Origin: Pseudoroseomonas aestuarii
GTDB taxonomy: Bacteria > Pseudomonadota > Alphaproteobacteria > Acetobacterales > Acetobacteraceae
Direction: 5' to 3'
Length of the DNA stretch: 64,000 nt
Assembly (NCBI RefSeq): GCF_042651065.1
Contig: NZ_JBHSCH010000001.1
Location: forward strand, 124,001 to 188,000
The position numbers and the translations under genes are program-made. The notes under the pieces were generated by a model. It saw only the letters and a program-made list of their open reading frames with translations, was not told where the DNA came from and made no database searches. Shown in pieces: positions 8,250 through 15,853 of this stretch; within the stretch, counting starts at the first letter, position 1, and each line of letters begins with the position of its first letter.

Positions 8250-9250
8250 GCGGCGTCTCCTTCCTCGGCGCGGCGGGCGGCGCGCAGCAGCGCGTCCTCC
8301 ACGGTGCGGCGGCCCAGCTCCACCTTGAAGGCGTTGCCGGGGCGTGGGTCGGCGCCGTCCATCGCGCGGGCGGCTGCTTCCTTCATGCTGGATTCGTCGA
8401 GGCTGCGGCCGCGCAGCAGGGCTTCCGCCGCCGTGGCGCGCCACGGGGTGGTGGAAAGCCCGCCCAGCGCGATGCGCGCCTCGGCCACGCGCCCGCCTTC
8501 CATCCGCAGCGCCACGGCGGCGGAACTGATGGCGAAGGCGAAGGATTCGCGGTCCCGCACCTTGGCGTAGCAGGAGGTCCGGCCGGCCCGGTTCGCGGGG
8601 ACCAGGATGGCCGTCAGGATCTCGCCGGGGCGCAGCGCCGTCTCGGCCTCGGGATGCTCGCCATAGGAGATGTGGAAGCTGTCGATGGGCATGGTGCGGC
8701 GGCCCTGCGGCCCGGCGATCTCCACCGCCGCGTCGAAGGCGGTGAGCGCCACGGCCCAGTCGCTCGGCATGGTGGCGATGCAGCGCTCGGAGCCGCCCAG
8801 CACCGCGTGCTGCCGGTTGACGCCGTCGAGCGCCGCGCAGCCGCTGCCGGGACTGCGCTTGTTGCAGGCCTGGTAGCGGGTGTCGCGGAAATACATGCAG
8901 CGGGTGCGCTGCAGCAGGTTGCCGCCCACCGTCGCCATGTTGCGCAGCTGCGCCGAGGCGGCCAGCAGCAGGCTCTCCGCCAGCGCCGGGTAGTCCTGCC
9001 GCAGCACGATGTCGTCCGCCACCTCGGCCATGCTGGCCAGGGCGCCGAAGCGCAGCGTCTCGCCGCCGGTGTCGAAGCCGCGCAGCTCCGCCACGTCCCG
9101 CAGGTCGATCAGCCGGTCCGGGCGCATCACGCCGATGCGCATCAGGTCCACCAGCGTGGTGCCGCCGGCGAGGTAGGAGGCGCCCTCCATGGCGCCGTGC
9201 CGCAGGGCATCCTCAAGGCTGCTCGCGCGGTGATAGGCGAAGGGCTGCAT
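8246..9250 (-). CDS. paoB: molybdenum hydroxylase FAD subunit with [4Fe-4S] loop, PaoB-like
   Basis: A 334-residue FAD-binding subunit of the CO dehydrogenase/xanthine dehydrogenase medium-subunit family. FAD contacts are YLAGGTTLVDLM (26-37) and ATVGGNLLQRTRC (106-118). An inserted loop carries four cysteines, C118, C129, C138 and C157 (ACNKRSPGSGCAAL in the middle), the arrangement that binds an extra [4Fe-4S] cluster in E. coli PaoB and 4-hydroxybenzoyl-CoA reductase. It overlaps both neighbours by 1-4 bases, so the three subunits are translationally coupled. Confidence 0.9.
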   Translation of the reverse strand: MQPFAYHRASSLEDALRHGAMEGASYLAGGTTLVDLMRIGVMRPDRLIDLRDVAELRGFDTGGETLRFGALASMAEVADDIVLRQDYPALAESLLLAASAQLRNMATVGGNLLQRTRCMYFRDTRYQACNKRSPGSGCAALDGVNRQHAVLGGSERCIATMPSDWAVALTAFDAAVEIAGPQGRRTMPIDSFHISYGEHPEAETALRPGEILTAILVPANRAGRTSCYAKVRDRESFAFAISSAAVALRMEGGRVAEARIALGGLSTTPWRATAAEALLRGRSLDESSMKEAAARAMDGADPRPGNAFKVELGRRTVEDALLRAARRAEEGDAA

Positions 9251-9789
9251 CACGCGCCTCCCTTGGCGGCGACGTCCTGCACCGCCTTGACGATGTTCGG
9301 ATAGGCGCCGCAGCGGCAGAGATTGCCCGACATGAACTCGCGGATCTCCTCCGCGCTGCCGGCGTGGCCCTCGCGGATGCAGGCCACGGCCGAGATGATC
9401 TGCCCCGGCGTGCAGTAGCCGCACTGGAACGCATCGTGGTCGATGAAGGCCTGCTGCATCGGGTGCAGCGCCTCGCCCTCGGCCAGGCCTTCGATGGTGG
9501 TGATCTCCTGCCCCTGCGTGGCCACCGCCAGGGTCAGGCAGGCATTCATCCGCTTGCCGTCGATCAGCACCGTGCAGGCGCCGCAGGCGCCCTGGTTGCA
9601 GCCGGGCTTGGCGCCGGTGAGGCCCAGATGGTCGCGCAGCGCATCGAGCAGGGTGGTGCGCGTGTCCATGGCCAGGCGGTGGGCCTGGCCGTTGACGCGC
9701 AACGTCAGGGTCGCGATCGGCCAGTCGCCGTCGGGCGCCGGCGGCACGGCGCGGGGGGGCGCCGCGGCCGGGTGGTGGGCTTCGCTCAT
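9250..9789 (-). CDS. paoA: molybdenum hydroxylase 2Fe-2S subunit, PaoA-like
   Basis: A 179-residue electron-transfer subunit with two [2Fe-2S] clusters. The N-terminal plant-type cluster uses C64, C69, C72 and C84; the C-terminal helical cluster uses C123, C126, C158 and C160 (CGYC and CRC). It is first in the operon. I chose the ATG at 9789 because GGAGACGGAA precedes it; an in-frame ATG at 9819 would add 10 residues but has no ribosome site. Unlike E. coli PaoA, no Tat signal is seen, so the enzyme is predicted cytoplasmic. Confidence 0.9.
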   Translation of the reverse strand: MSEAHHPAAAPPRAVPPAPDGDWPIATLTLRVNGQAHRLAMDTRTTLLDALRDHLGLTGAKPGCNQGACGACTVLIDGKRMNACLTLAVATQGQEITTIEGLAEGEALHPMQQAFIDHDAFQCGYCTPGQIISAVACIREGHAGSAEEIREFMSGNLCRCGAYPNIVKAVQDVAAKGGA

Positions 9790-9817
9790 TTCCGTCTCCG
9801 CTTGTTGGGGATCCCGC

Positions 9818-9829
9818 ATTTCGCGAAAT
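9818..9829. promoter_or_regulatory. 12-bp perfect palindrome upstream of the paoABC-like operon
   Basis: ATTTCGCGAAAT is a perfect palindrome 29 bases upstream of the chosen start of the 2Fe-2S subunit. It is AT-richer than its surroundings and lies where a repressor would act. The regulator is unknown. Confidence 0.4.
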
Positions 9830-9929
9830 CAACGCGCCGGAGACGGAGGAGGTGCGTTCACAGGGCCGTGCCACGGAGCCACGGCACGAGAGCGGAGAGG
9901 ACCGGGGCGCGGCGCCCGGCCCGGCGGGC

Positions 9930-12224
9930 CTAGGGCAGGGTGGCGACGAAGTTCTGCTGCTCGAGGAAGTTCAGCCGCGCGGCATGATCGTCCAGCCGGC
10001 ACAGCATGAAGCCGGACAGGCCGACGCCGACCCGGCGCGTATCCGCGGCGCCCAGGCGCGAGAGGTCGATGCCCTCGCCGGTATCCAGCTCCACATCCAG
10101 CGGGCCCGCATGATCGACGGGCGGCAGGTCGAGCATCAGCGTCGGGTGCTGGCCGGGCTCCACCGTCACCTCGAACTGGGCGACGGGCCTTCCCTGGCTG
10201 TGGCAGCGCAGGTTGAGGGTCAGCGGAACCGGCGGCGAATGCATCTGGAGGTAGAGGCGCAGCGCCGCGCCGCCGGCCTCCGGCGGCAGGGCCAGCCTGA
10301 GCGTGCTGAGGCCGCCACGGCACCACACGCCCCACTCCTCCAGCGGGTACCAGCCCGGCCCGTGCCGGGCCATGTCCGCCACGGCGTAGCGCAGATCGGG
10401 GCGGGTGAGCGCGCGGCGGCGACTGAGGTAGCGCTGGCCAAGTGCAAGGCTGGCACGGGCTTCCGGCGGCTGTGGCGGCAGCGCCGCCAGCGCCTGCAAC
10501 GCGCTGAACACCTGGTCCTTCACCGCACTCCAGCTGCGTGGCCGGCCCTTGTCGAGCACCACCGCCTCCCGCTCGGCGCGGAAGGCGTCGTCGAACATCA
10601 CCCGCTCCAGCAGGGCCTCCAGCTCGGGCATGTTCTGCGGCGTGAAGTAGAGCGCCGCCTCGCCGCCCGCCTCGGTCAGCGCGGAGTGGCGCGGCGTGAC
10701 CACCACCTTGCCATGCGCCAGCGCCTCGGTGATGGGCAGGCCCCAGCCCTCGTAATGGCTGTTGTAGACGGTGAAGGCGCAGCGCTCGTAGAGCGCGTCC
10801 AGCTCCAGGTCGGAGATGCGCGAGAGCAGCACGACATGGCGCTGCAGCTCGGGCGCGTTCTGCAGCAGGTTCAGCGCCGCCTCGGCGTGCCAGCCGGCCT
10901 TGCCCACGCAGACCAGGCGCGGCACCCGGGAGGGGCCGTGCCGGCGCAGCAGCTGCAGCCAGGCGCTGAACACCAGCAGGTGGTTCTTGCGGCTCTCGAT
11001 GGTGGAGACGAACAGGGCGAAGCGCTCGCCCGGCCGCAGCACGCGCAGCGCCGGCATCGACACGTCGCCCGACAGCGCGGCGACGCTGCGCGGGTCCGCG
11101 TCGAGCCGCACCACATGGCCGGGCAGGGTGAAGCCGGGCTGCAGCCGCGACATCTGCTCGGTCACGTCGCGCAGCGTGTTCTCGGAGTTGCACAGCAGGC
11201 CGTGCGCGTGCAGCCCCAGGGCGGAGAACCAGCGCGCGTAATCCTGCACCATGCTCTGCAGGCAGTGCTCGGGCACGATCAGCGGCACGCAGTCATGCAC
11301 GAAGGGCACGTAGCGGACGCCGTCGCGCTCCTGCACGGCGCGCAGGGCGCGGAAATACTCCGCGAAGCCGAAGGAATTGCCGAGATTGACCAGCAGCGCC
11401 CCAGGCGCGAAGGCGATGGGCGGGGCCTTGGCCACCTTCTCGCGCAGCGTGTCGCGCGCCTCGGTCCAGTCCGGGTCCTCCGTGTCCGAGCCGGAGGCGG
11501 AGAGGGCGCAGAGCGTGGCGAAGGCCGCGCCGTCCACCGGGTGCCAGTTCAGCTCCGCCGGGTCGAAGGCGGCGAAGGAGAGCTGCAGCCCCTCCGGCGG
11601 CGCCTCGGCGATGGCGCGGTTGACGATGCCGATCTGCACCCGCTGGATGCCCGTCGGCGTCCGCGCGCCGTTGAAGTAGTCCAGCACGTCGCTGACATCG
11701 AGCACCACCGAGACGGCCGCCCCCGGCGGCGAAGACGCGGCCGCCGGGGGGGGCGCCTCCGTGGCATCCGCCACGGCGGAGGCTGTGGGCGCGGGGAGGA
11801 AGTCCGCAGGAGGCGAAACCGCGCCGCCGGGCGGGGGCTGCGCCAGCCAGGCCCCGCTGGCCCGGGCCTCACGCTGGGCCTCCGCCAGGTCAGGGTCCAG
11901 CGCCAGGGCCCGCGCATAGGCCAGCGCCGCATCCCGGCGCTGGCCCAGCAGCTTGTGGGCATGGCCGATCTGCAGCTGCAGGTCCGCATCCTCCGGCGCC
12001 TGCCGCTCGGCGTCCCGGTAGCGGTCCAGCGCGGCCTCGACCTTTCCGGCCTCTTTCAGGCAATGGCCTTCCTGCACCCGCAGGGGCCACGCCTCCGGCC
12101 GCAGCAGCACGACGCGTGCATAGAATTGCGCGGCCTGTAGCCATGCGCCCTGGTCGCGCCGGCTGTCGGCGGCGGCCAGCAGCTGGTCGGCATCGTCGGA
12201 GTTGAGCTCGGCGTCTGATGTCAT
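9930..12224 (-). CDS. TPR-containing glycosyltransferase (GT4 family)
   Basis: A 764-residue protein. Residues 10-125 look like two to three TPR units (GCHLKE-type helices ending ALALDPDLAEAQ), followed by a Pro/Ala-rich linker (about 125-185). The GT4 glycosyltransferase region (about 190-590) has ESRKNHLLVFSAW in the nucleotide-sugar domain and HYEGWGLPITEALAHG, the EX7E donor-binding motif. The last 170 residues form a separate, probably beta-rich domain I do not recognise. I chose the internal ATG at 12224; sequence upstream of it is not protein-like. Its role in capsule, O-antigen or glycoprotein synthesis cannot be decided. Confidence 0.8.
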   Translation of the reverse strand: MTSDAELNSDDADQLLAAADSRRDQGAWLQAAQFYARVVLLRPEAWPLRVQEGHCLKEAGKVEAALDRYRDAERQAPEDADLQLQIGHAHKLLGQRRDAALAYARALALDPDLAEAQREARASGAWLAQPPPGGAVSPPADFLPAPTASAVADATEAPPPAAASSPPGAAVSVVLDVSDVLDYFNGARTPTGIQRVQIGIVNRAIAEAPPEGLQLSFAAFDPAELNWHPVDGAAFATLCALSASGSDTEDPDWTEARDTLREKVAKAPPIAFAPGALLVNLGNSFGFAEYFRALRAVQERDGVRYVPFVHDCVPLIVPEHCLQSMVQDYARWFSALGLHAHGLLCNSENTLRDVTEQMSRLQPGFTLPGHVVRLDADPRSVAALSGDVSMPALRVLRPGERFALFVSTIESRKNHLLVFSAWLQLLRRHGPSRVPRLVCVGKAGWHAEAALNLLQNAPELQRHVVLLSRISDLELDALYERCAFTVYNSHYEGWGLPITEALAHGKVVVTPRHSALTEAGGEAALYFTPQNMPELEALLERVMFDDAFRAEREAVVLDKGRPRSWSAVKDQVFSALQALAALPPQPPEARASLALGQRYLSRRRALTRPDLRYAVADMARHGPGWYPLEEWGVWCRGGLSTLRLALPPEAGGAALRLYLQMHSPPVPLTLNLRCHSQGRPVAQFEVTVEPGQHPTLMLDLPPVDHAGPLDVELDTGEGIDLSRLGAADTRRVGVGLSGFMLCRLDDHAARLNFLEQQNFVATLP

Positions 12225-12297
12225 TGTGTCCGGTTTCGTAATCCACGCTTCGGGGGGAAGGCAACCTCGTGTCGGCGGCTCAACGATACCATCGGCC

Positions 12298-13050
12298 TTA
12301 ATGTTCCGGCAGGGCGCCACCACCGCGCAGCACGGCCTCGGCGGCGGCGGACCAGCCATCCCCCTCGTGCAGCACCAGCCCGGCCTGGATCTGGTCCGGC
12401 CCCCGTCCCAGCCGGTGGCCGCGCAGGAGCACGCGCCGCGCGGCCTGCCCCGCGCGTGGCCAGAAGGGGGTCAGCACCACCTCGGCGCAGCGGGCGGCGC
12501 GCAGCGTGGCCGTGGCCACGGCGAAGCGCCCCGCCGGCAGGATCAGGCTGAGGCTGCCCCGCCGCTCCAGTGGCGCCGCCAGGGTGCGGGCCCAGGCGGC
12601 GAGGTCCGGCCCGCCGCCGGCATGGGTGGCGCCGGCGCGCATCGCCTCGGGCGGCGGGCTGCCGCCGGGCCAGTAGGGCGGGTTGGCGAAGGAATGGTCC
12701 AGCCGGGGCAGGGCACGCCGAAGGGCAGGGTCGGCGATGTCGCCCTCCAGCACCGTCACCTGCGCGGCCACGCCGTTGAGCGCGGCGTTGCGGCGCGCCA
12801 GCGCGGCCAGGGCGGGCTCGCGCTCCACCGCGAAGACGCGCAGCCCCGGCACGCGCGCCATCAGGCACAGGAACACCGCGCCGCTGCCGCAGCCGCCCTC
12901 GAGCACCGTCTGCCCCGGCCGGGCCGGGATGCCGGCAGCCAGCAGCACCGCGTCCAGCCCGGCGCGCAGCCCCTGGCGCGGCTGCAGCAGGCGCACGCGG
13001 CCATCCAGCAGCCGGTCCTCGGCCAGTTCCTCCGCCGCCGCGAGGCTCAC
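12298..13050 (-). CDS. trmN6: tRNA1(Val) A37 N6-methyltransferase-like protein
   Basis: A 250-residue SAM-dependent methyltransferase. Motif I is LEGGCGSGAVFLCL (about residues 49-62) and the catalytic N6-adenine/glutamine-type motif is NPPYW (about 121-125). RLLQPRQGLRAGLDAVLLAA near the N-terminus is typical of the TrmN6 branch. It overlaps the DUF2007 gene upstream (ATGA at 13047-13050), so the two are co-translated. Some relatives modify other substrates, so the tRNA target is by family only. Confidence 0.8.
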   Translation of the reverse strand: MSLAAAEELAEDRLLDGRVRLLQPRQGLRAGLDAVLLAAGIPARPGQTVLEGGCGSGAVFLCLMARVPGLRVFAVEREPALAALARRNAALNGVAAQVTVLEGDIADPALRRALPRLDHSFANPPYWPGGSPPPEAMRAGATHAGGGPDLAAWARTLAAPLERRGSLSLILPAGRFAVATATLRAARCAEVVLTPFWPRAGQAARRVLLRGHRLGRGPDQIQAGLVLHEGDGWSAAAEAVLRGGGALPEH

Positions 13051-13259
13051 GCCGGGGCCTCGCCCGCCTGCCGCAGCACGGCCAGGGCGCGGCGATGATC
13101 CTCCTCCAGCACCGCCAGCCGGCGCGGGAAGGCACCGATGCCGCCATGCAGGGCGCTGACATGCGCGTCGAGCTGCACCGCCGTGATGCCCGCATCCGCC
13201 AATAGCGCCACCAGGAAGGAGAGACGGACCGGATCGGGGCTCTCAACCAGGACGCGCAT
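13047..13259 (-). CDS. DUF2007 domain protein
   Basis: A 70-residue protein (MRVLVESPDPVRLSFLVALL...) matching the short DUF2007 'putative signal transducing protein' family, whose fold resembles the PII-type ferredoxin-like fold. Its biochemical role is unknown. It is translationally coupled to the methyltransferase downstream and faces the polyprenyl synthase gene, a neighbourhood common in Acetobacteraceae. The start is the only in-frame ATG that fits the family length. Confidence 0.75.
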   Translation of the reverse strand: MRVLVESPDPVRLSFLVALLADAGITAVQLDAHVSALHGGIGAFPRRLAVLEEDHRRALAVLRQAGEAPA

Positions 13260-13386
13260 CGGGTGTGGATCTCCGGCATGGGGCCATGGGCCGCTCGGCC
13301 GGCGCCTTGCTGCCCGGGAACCCGGTGGGTATGGTGCGCGCCCCAGCACAGAGGTCAATGGCCGCGTGAGCTTTCCCGCCGCGCCG

Positions 13387-14415
13387 ATGCGCACCGCGCC
13401 CGATACGATGCCCAGCACCCCCCCACGCCCGGATGCCGAGGATGCGCTGACCGCCCTCATCGGCCTGGTGCGGGAGGATCTGGAGGCCTGCAACCGCCTC
13501 ATCCTCGAGAAGATGCAGAGCCCGGTGCAGCTGATCCCGCAGCTGGCGGCGCATCTGATCGCGGCCGGCGGCAAGCGGCTGCGCCCGCTGCTGACCCTGG
13601 CCGCCGCCCGCCTCTGCGGCTACCGGGGCGAGCGGCATGTGGGCCTCGCCGCCTGCGTCGAGTTCATCCACACCGCCACGCTGCTGCATGACGACGTGGT
13701 GGACGAGAGCGACCTGCGCCGCGGCCAGGCCAGCGCCAACGCCGTGTTCGGCAACCAAGCCAGCGTGCTGGTGGGCGACTTCCTGTTCGCCCGCGCCTTC
13801 CAGCTGATGGTGGCGGATGGCTCGCTGGAGGTGTTGGACATCCTCTGCTCGGCCGCGGCCACCATCGCCGAGGGCGAGGTGCTGCAGCTCGTCATCCAGA
13901 ACGACACCTCCTCCACCGAGGCGCAGTACCTGGACGTGATCGAGGGCAAGACCGCCGCCCTCTTCGCCGCCGCCACCCGCGTCGGCGCCGTCGTCGCCGA
14001 CCGGCCGCGCATCGAGGCGGAGGCGCTGGACAGCTATGGCCGCAACCTCGGCATCGCCTTCCAGCTCGTCGACGATGCGCTGGACTACTCGGCCGAGCAG
14101 GAGCGGCTGGGCAAGACGGTGGGCGACGATTTCCGCGAGGGCAAGATTACCCTGCCGGTGCTGCTGGCCTTCGCCCGCGGCGACGAGACGGAGCGCGCCT
14201 TCTGGCGCCGCGTGCTGGAGGAGCGGGAGCAGGGCGAGGACGACCTTGCCCATGCGCTGGCCCTGATGCAGCGCCACCGCGCCTTCGACGACACCATCGC
14301 CCGCGCCCGCCACTATGGCGACCAGGCCCTGGCGGCGCTGCAGGGCTTCCCCGACTGCGCCGAGAAGCAGGCGCTGATGGACATCGTCGAGTTCTGCATC
14401 GCGCGGGCGCGCTGA
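13387..14415 (+). CDS. ispB: all-trans polyprenyl diphosphate synthase (ubiquinone side chain)
   Basis: A 342-residue soluble prenyltransferase that extends farnesyl diphosphate with isopentenyl diphosphate to the C40-C50 chain of ubiquinone. GGKRLRP (61-67) binds isopentenyl diphosphate, the first aspartate-rich motif is DDVVD (102-106) and the second DDALD (229-233), both intact. Product length (octa- or decaprenyl) is not decided by these motifs; alphaproteobacteria usually make Q-10. The start is the ATG at 13387; an in-frame ATG at 13408 and a GTG at 13366 are alternatives. A clear Rho-independent terminator follows. Confidence 0.9.
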   Translation: MRTAPDTMPSTPPRPDAEDALTALIGLVREDLEACNRLILEKMQSPVQLIPQLAAHLIAAGGKRLRPLLTLAAARLCGYRGERHVGLAACVEFIHTATLLHDDVVDESDLRRGQASANAVFGNQASVLVGDFLFARAFQLMVADGSLEVLDILCSAAATIAEGEVLQLVIQNDTSSTEAQYLDVIEGKTAALFAAATRVGAVVADRPRIEAEALDSYGRNLGIAFQLVDDALDYSAEQERLGKTVGDDFREGKITLPVLLAFARGDETERAFWRRVLEEREQGEDDLAHALALMQRHRAFDDTIARARHYGDQALAALQGFPDCAEKQALMDIVEFCIARAR

Positions 14416-14466
14416 GGCGGGGGAGGGGAAAGCCCCTCCGCCTCCACGTATCCCTGAGAAGCCCCT

Positions 14467-14494
14467 GGGCGCTGCCACCGCAGCGCCCTTTTTT
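14467..14494 (+). terminator. Rho-independent terminator after ispB
   Basis: An 8-bp stem GGGCGCTG/CAGCGCCC with a 6-base loop is followed by six T. A second, less typical hairpin (GGAGGGG...CCCCTCC) lies between it and the ispB stop. Confidence 0.9.
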
Positions 14495-14531
14495 ATGCCT
14501 TGCGGGGCGGGGTGGCGGCCTTCTATCGTTG

Positions 14532-14564
14532 TGACATGTCAGTGACACTGAGAGAGACCTGTCA
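14532..14564. promoter_or_regulatory. cluster of TGACA/TGTCA half-sites before the GntR gene
   Basis: A perfect TGACATGTCA palindrome (14532-14541) is followed by another TGACA (14543-14547) and a TGTCA (14560-14564) that touches the start codon of the regulator. The arrangement suggests autoregulation by the GntR protein encoded next. Confidence 0.5.
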
Positions 14565-15247
14565 TGTCGATGCTGCTGCCCGTGGAGATGCCGCCCTCGC
14601 TCACCGAGCAGGCCGTCACGGCACTGCGGCGTGAGATCCTGACCACCCGCCTGCGCCCCGGCGAGACGCTGAGCGAGACCGCCGCCGCCCAGATGCTGGG
14701 GCTCGGCAAGGCACCCGTGCGCGCCGCCCTGGCCCGGCTGGCCGAGGAGGGGCTGGTGCAGGCGGTGCCGCGCCGGGGCTGGATCGTCTCCCTCGTCACC
14801 ATCCGCGACATCCACGAGGTGTTCGGCCTGCGCCTGCTGCTGGAGCCCGAGGCGGCGCGCCGCGCCGCCGGGCGGGTGGATGCCGAGGCGCTGCGCCGGC
14901 TCGACGCCGTCTGCGCCTGCGGCTACCGCCCGGAGGACGAGGAGAGCACCCACGCCTTCCTCGACGCCAACAAGGCCTTCCACGTCGCCGTGGCCGAGCT
15001 GTCGGGCAATGGCAGGCTGGCGCGGCAGATCGACCGGCTGCTGGACGAGAGCACCCGGATGCTGGCCCTCGGCCTGCGCCGGCGGGACCGCACGGGCGAG
15101 ATGGCGCATGAGCACCACGCCCTGACCGAGGCGCTGGCCCTCGGCCGCGCCGAGGAGGCCGCCGCCATCATGCACGAGCAGGTCGCCGCCTCGCAGGCCA
15201 TGGTGCTGGCGGCGCTCACCGCCCCCGATTCCGCCACCGTCATCTGA
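14564..15247 (+). CDS. GntR-family regulator (FadR/FCD subfamily)
   Basis: A 227-residue transcription regulator. The winged helix-turn-helix is at about residues 12-72 (LSETAAAQMLGLGKAPVRAALARLAEEGLV) and the all-helical FCD ligand-binding domain at about 82-212, with the metal-coordinating pattern D..H (DANKAFHVAVAEL), and the later histidines in EHHALTEAL. The start codon sits inside a cluster of palindromic half-sites. It is separated by 13 bases from a thiol dioxygenase gene and probably controls that gene and the FAD oxidase after it. Confidence 0.9.
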   Translation: MSMLLPVEMPPSLTEQAVTALRREILTTRLRPGETLSETAAAQMLGLGKAPVRAALARLAEEGLVQAVPRRGWIVSLVTIRDIHEVFGLRLLLEPEAARRAAGRVDAEALRRLDAVCACGYRPEDEESTHAFLDANKAFHVAVAELSGNGRLARQIDRLLDESTRMLALGLRRRDRTGEMAHEHHALTEALALGRAEEAAAIMHEQVAASQAMVLAALTAPDSATVI

Positions 15248-15260
15248 AGGCCGCGCGCCC

Positions 15261-15806
15261 ATGTCCTTCATCGCCCCGAATCCCGCGCCGCCGGCCAAGC
15301 CCTTGGCCGCCCCCCTGGCCGCCATGCTGGCCGACATCGCCGCCGCCGCCCGCGCGCCGGAGGCGGAGCGGCCGGGCCGCGTCGCCGCCGCCATCGCCCC
15401 CTACCTGGCGGTGCCCGACCTGCTGGCGCCGGGGGCCTGCCCCTGCAATCCGGAGCGCTATGTGCGCCACCTGCTGTACGCCGACCCGGCCGGTGGCTAC
15501 GCGGTGGTGGCGCTGGCCTGGCGGCCGGGGCAGATGAGCCCGGTGCACGCCCACCGTACCTGGTGCGCCCTGGGCGTGTACCGTGGCACGCTGACGGAAG
15601 GGCACTACGCCCCCGGCACCAGCGGCACCCCCCGCCAGACCGGCAGCGTGCTGCGCCCGCGCGGCGCCACCTGCCACGGCCCCGCCGACCCCGAGCTGAT
15701 CCACCGCCTCGCCAATCTCAGCGGCGAGGAGGCGGTCTCCATCCATGTCTATGGCGTGCCCTATGAGCGCTTCGGGGCGGATGTGAATCTGGTCTACGCC
15801 GATTGA
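15261..15806 (+). CDS. cysteine dioxygenase-family thiol dioxygenase
   Basis: A 181-residue cupin that would oxidise a small thiol (cysteine or 3-mercaptopropionate) to its sulfinate using ferrous iron. The metal ligands are visible as H96 and H98 in PVHAH and H162 in SIHVYG. R69 in YVRHLL is placed like the carboxylate-binding Arg of cysteine dioxygenase. The Cys of the mammalian Cys-Tyr crosslink is not at its usual position (A103), although a Cys is present one residue earlier (C102). GAAGG precedes the ATG. It follows the GntR gene by 13 bases. Confidence 0.8.
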   Translation: MSFIAPNPAPPAKPLAAPLAAMLADIAAAARAPEAERPGRVAAAIAPYLAVPDLLAPGACPCNPERYVRHLLYADPAGGYAVVALAWRPGQMSPVHAHRTWCALGVYRGTLTEGHYAPGTSGTPRQTGSVLRPRGATCHGPADPELIHRLANLSGEEAVSIHVYGVPYERFGADVNLVYAD

Positions 15807-15853
15807 TGGGCGCAGTCTGGACGGCAGACCGATAGCCGGAAGGAAGCCCCGCC

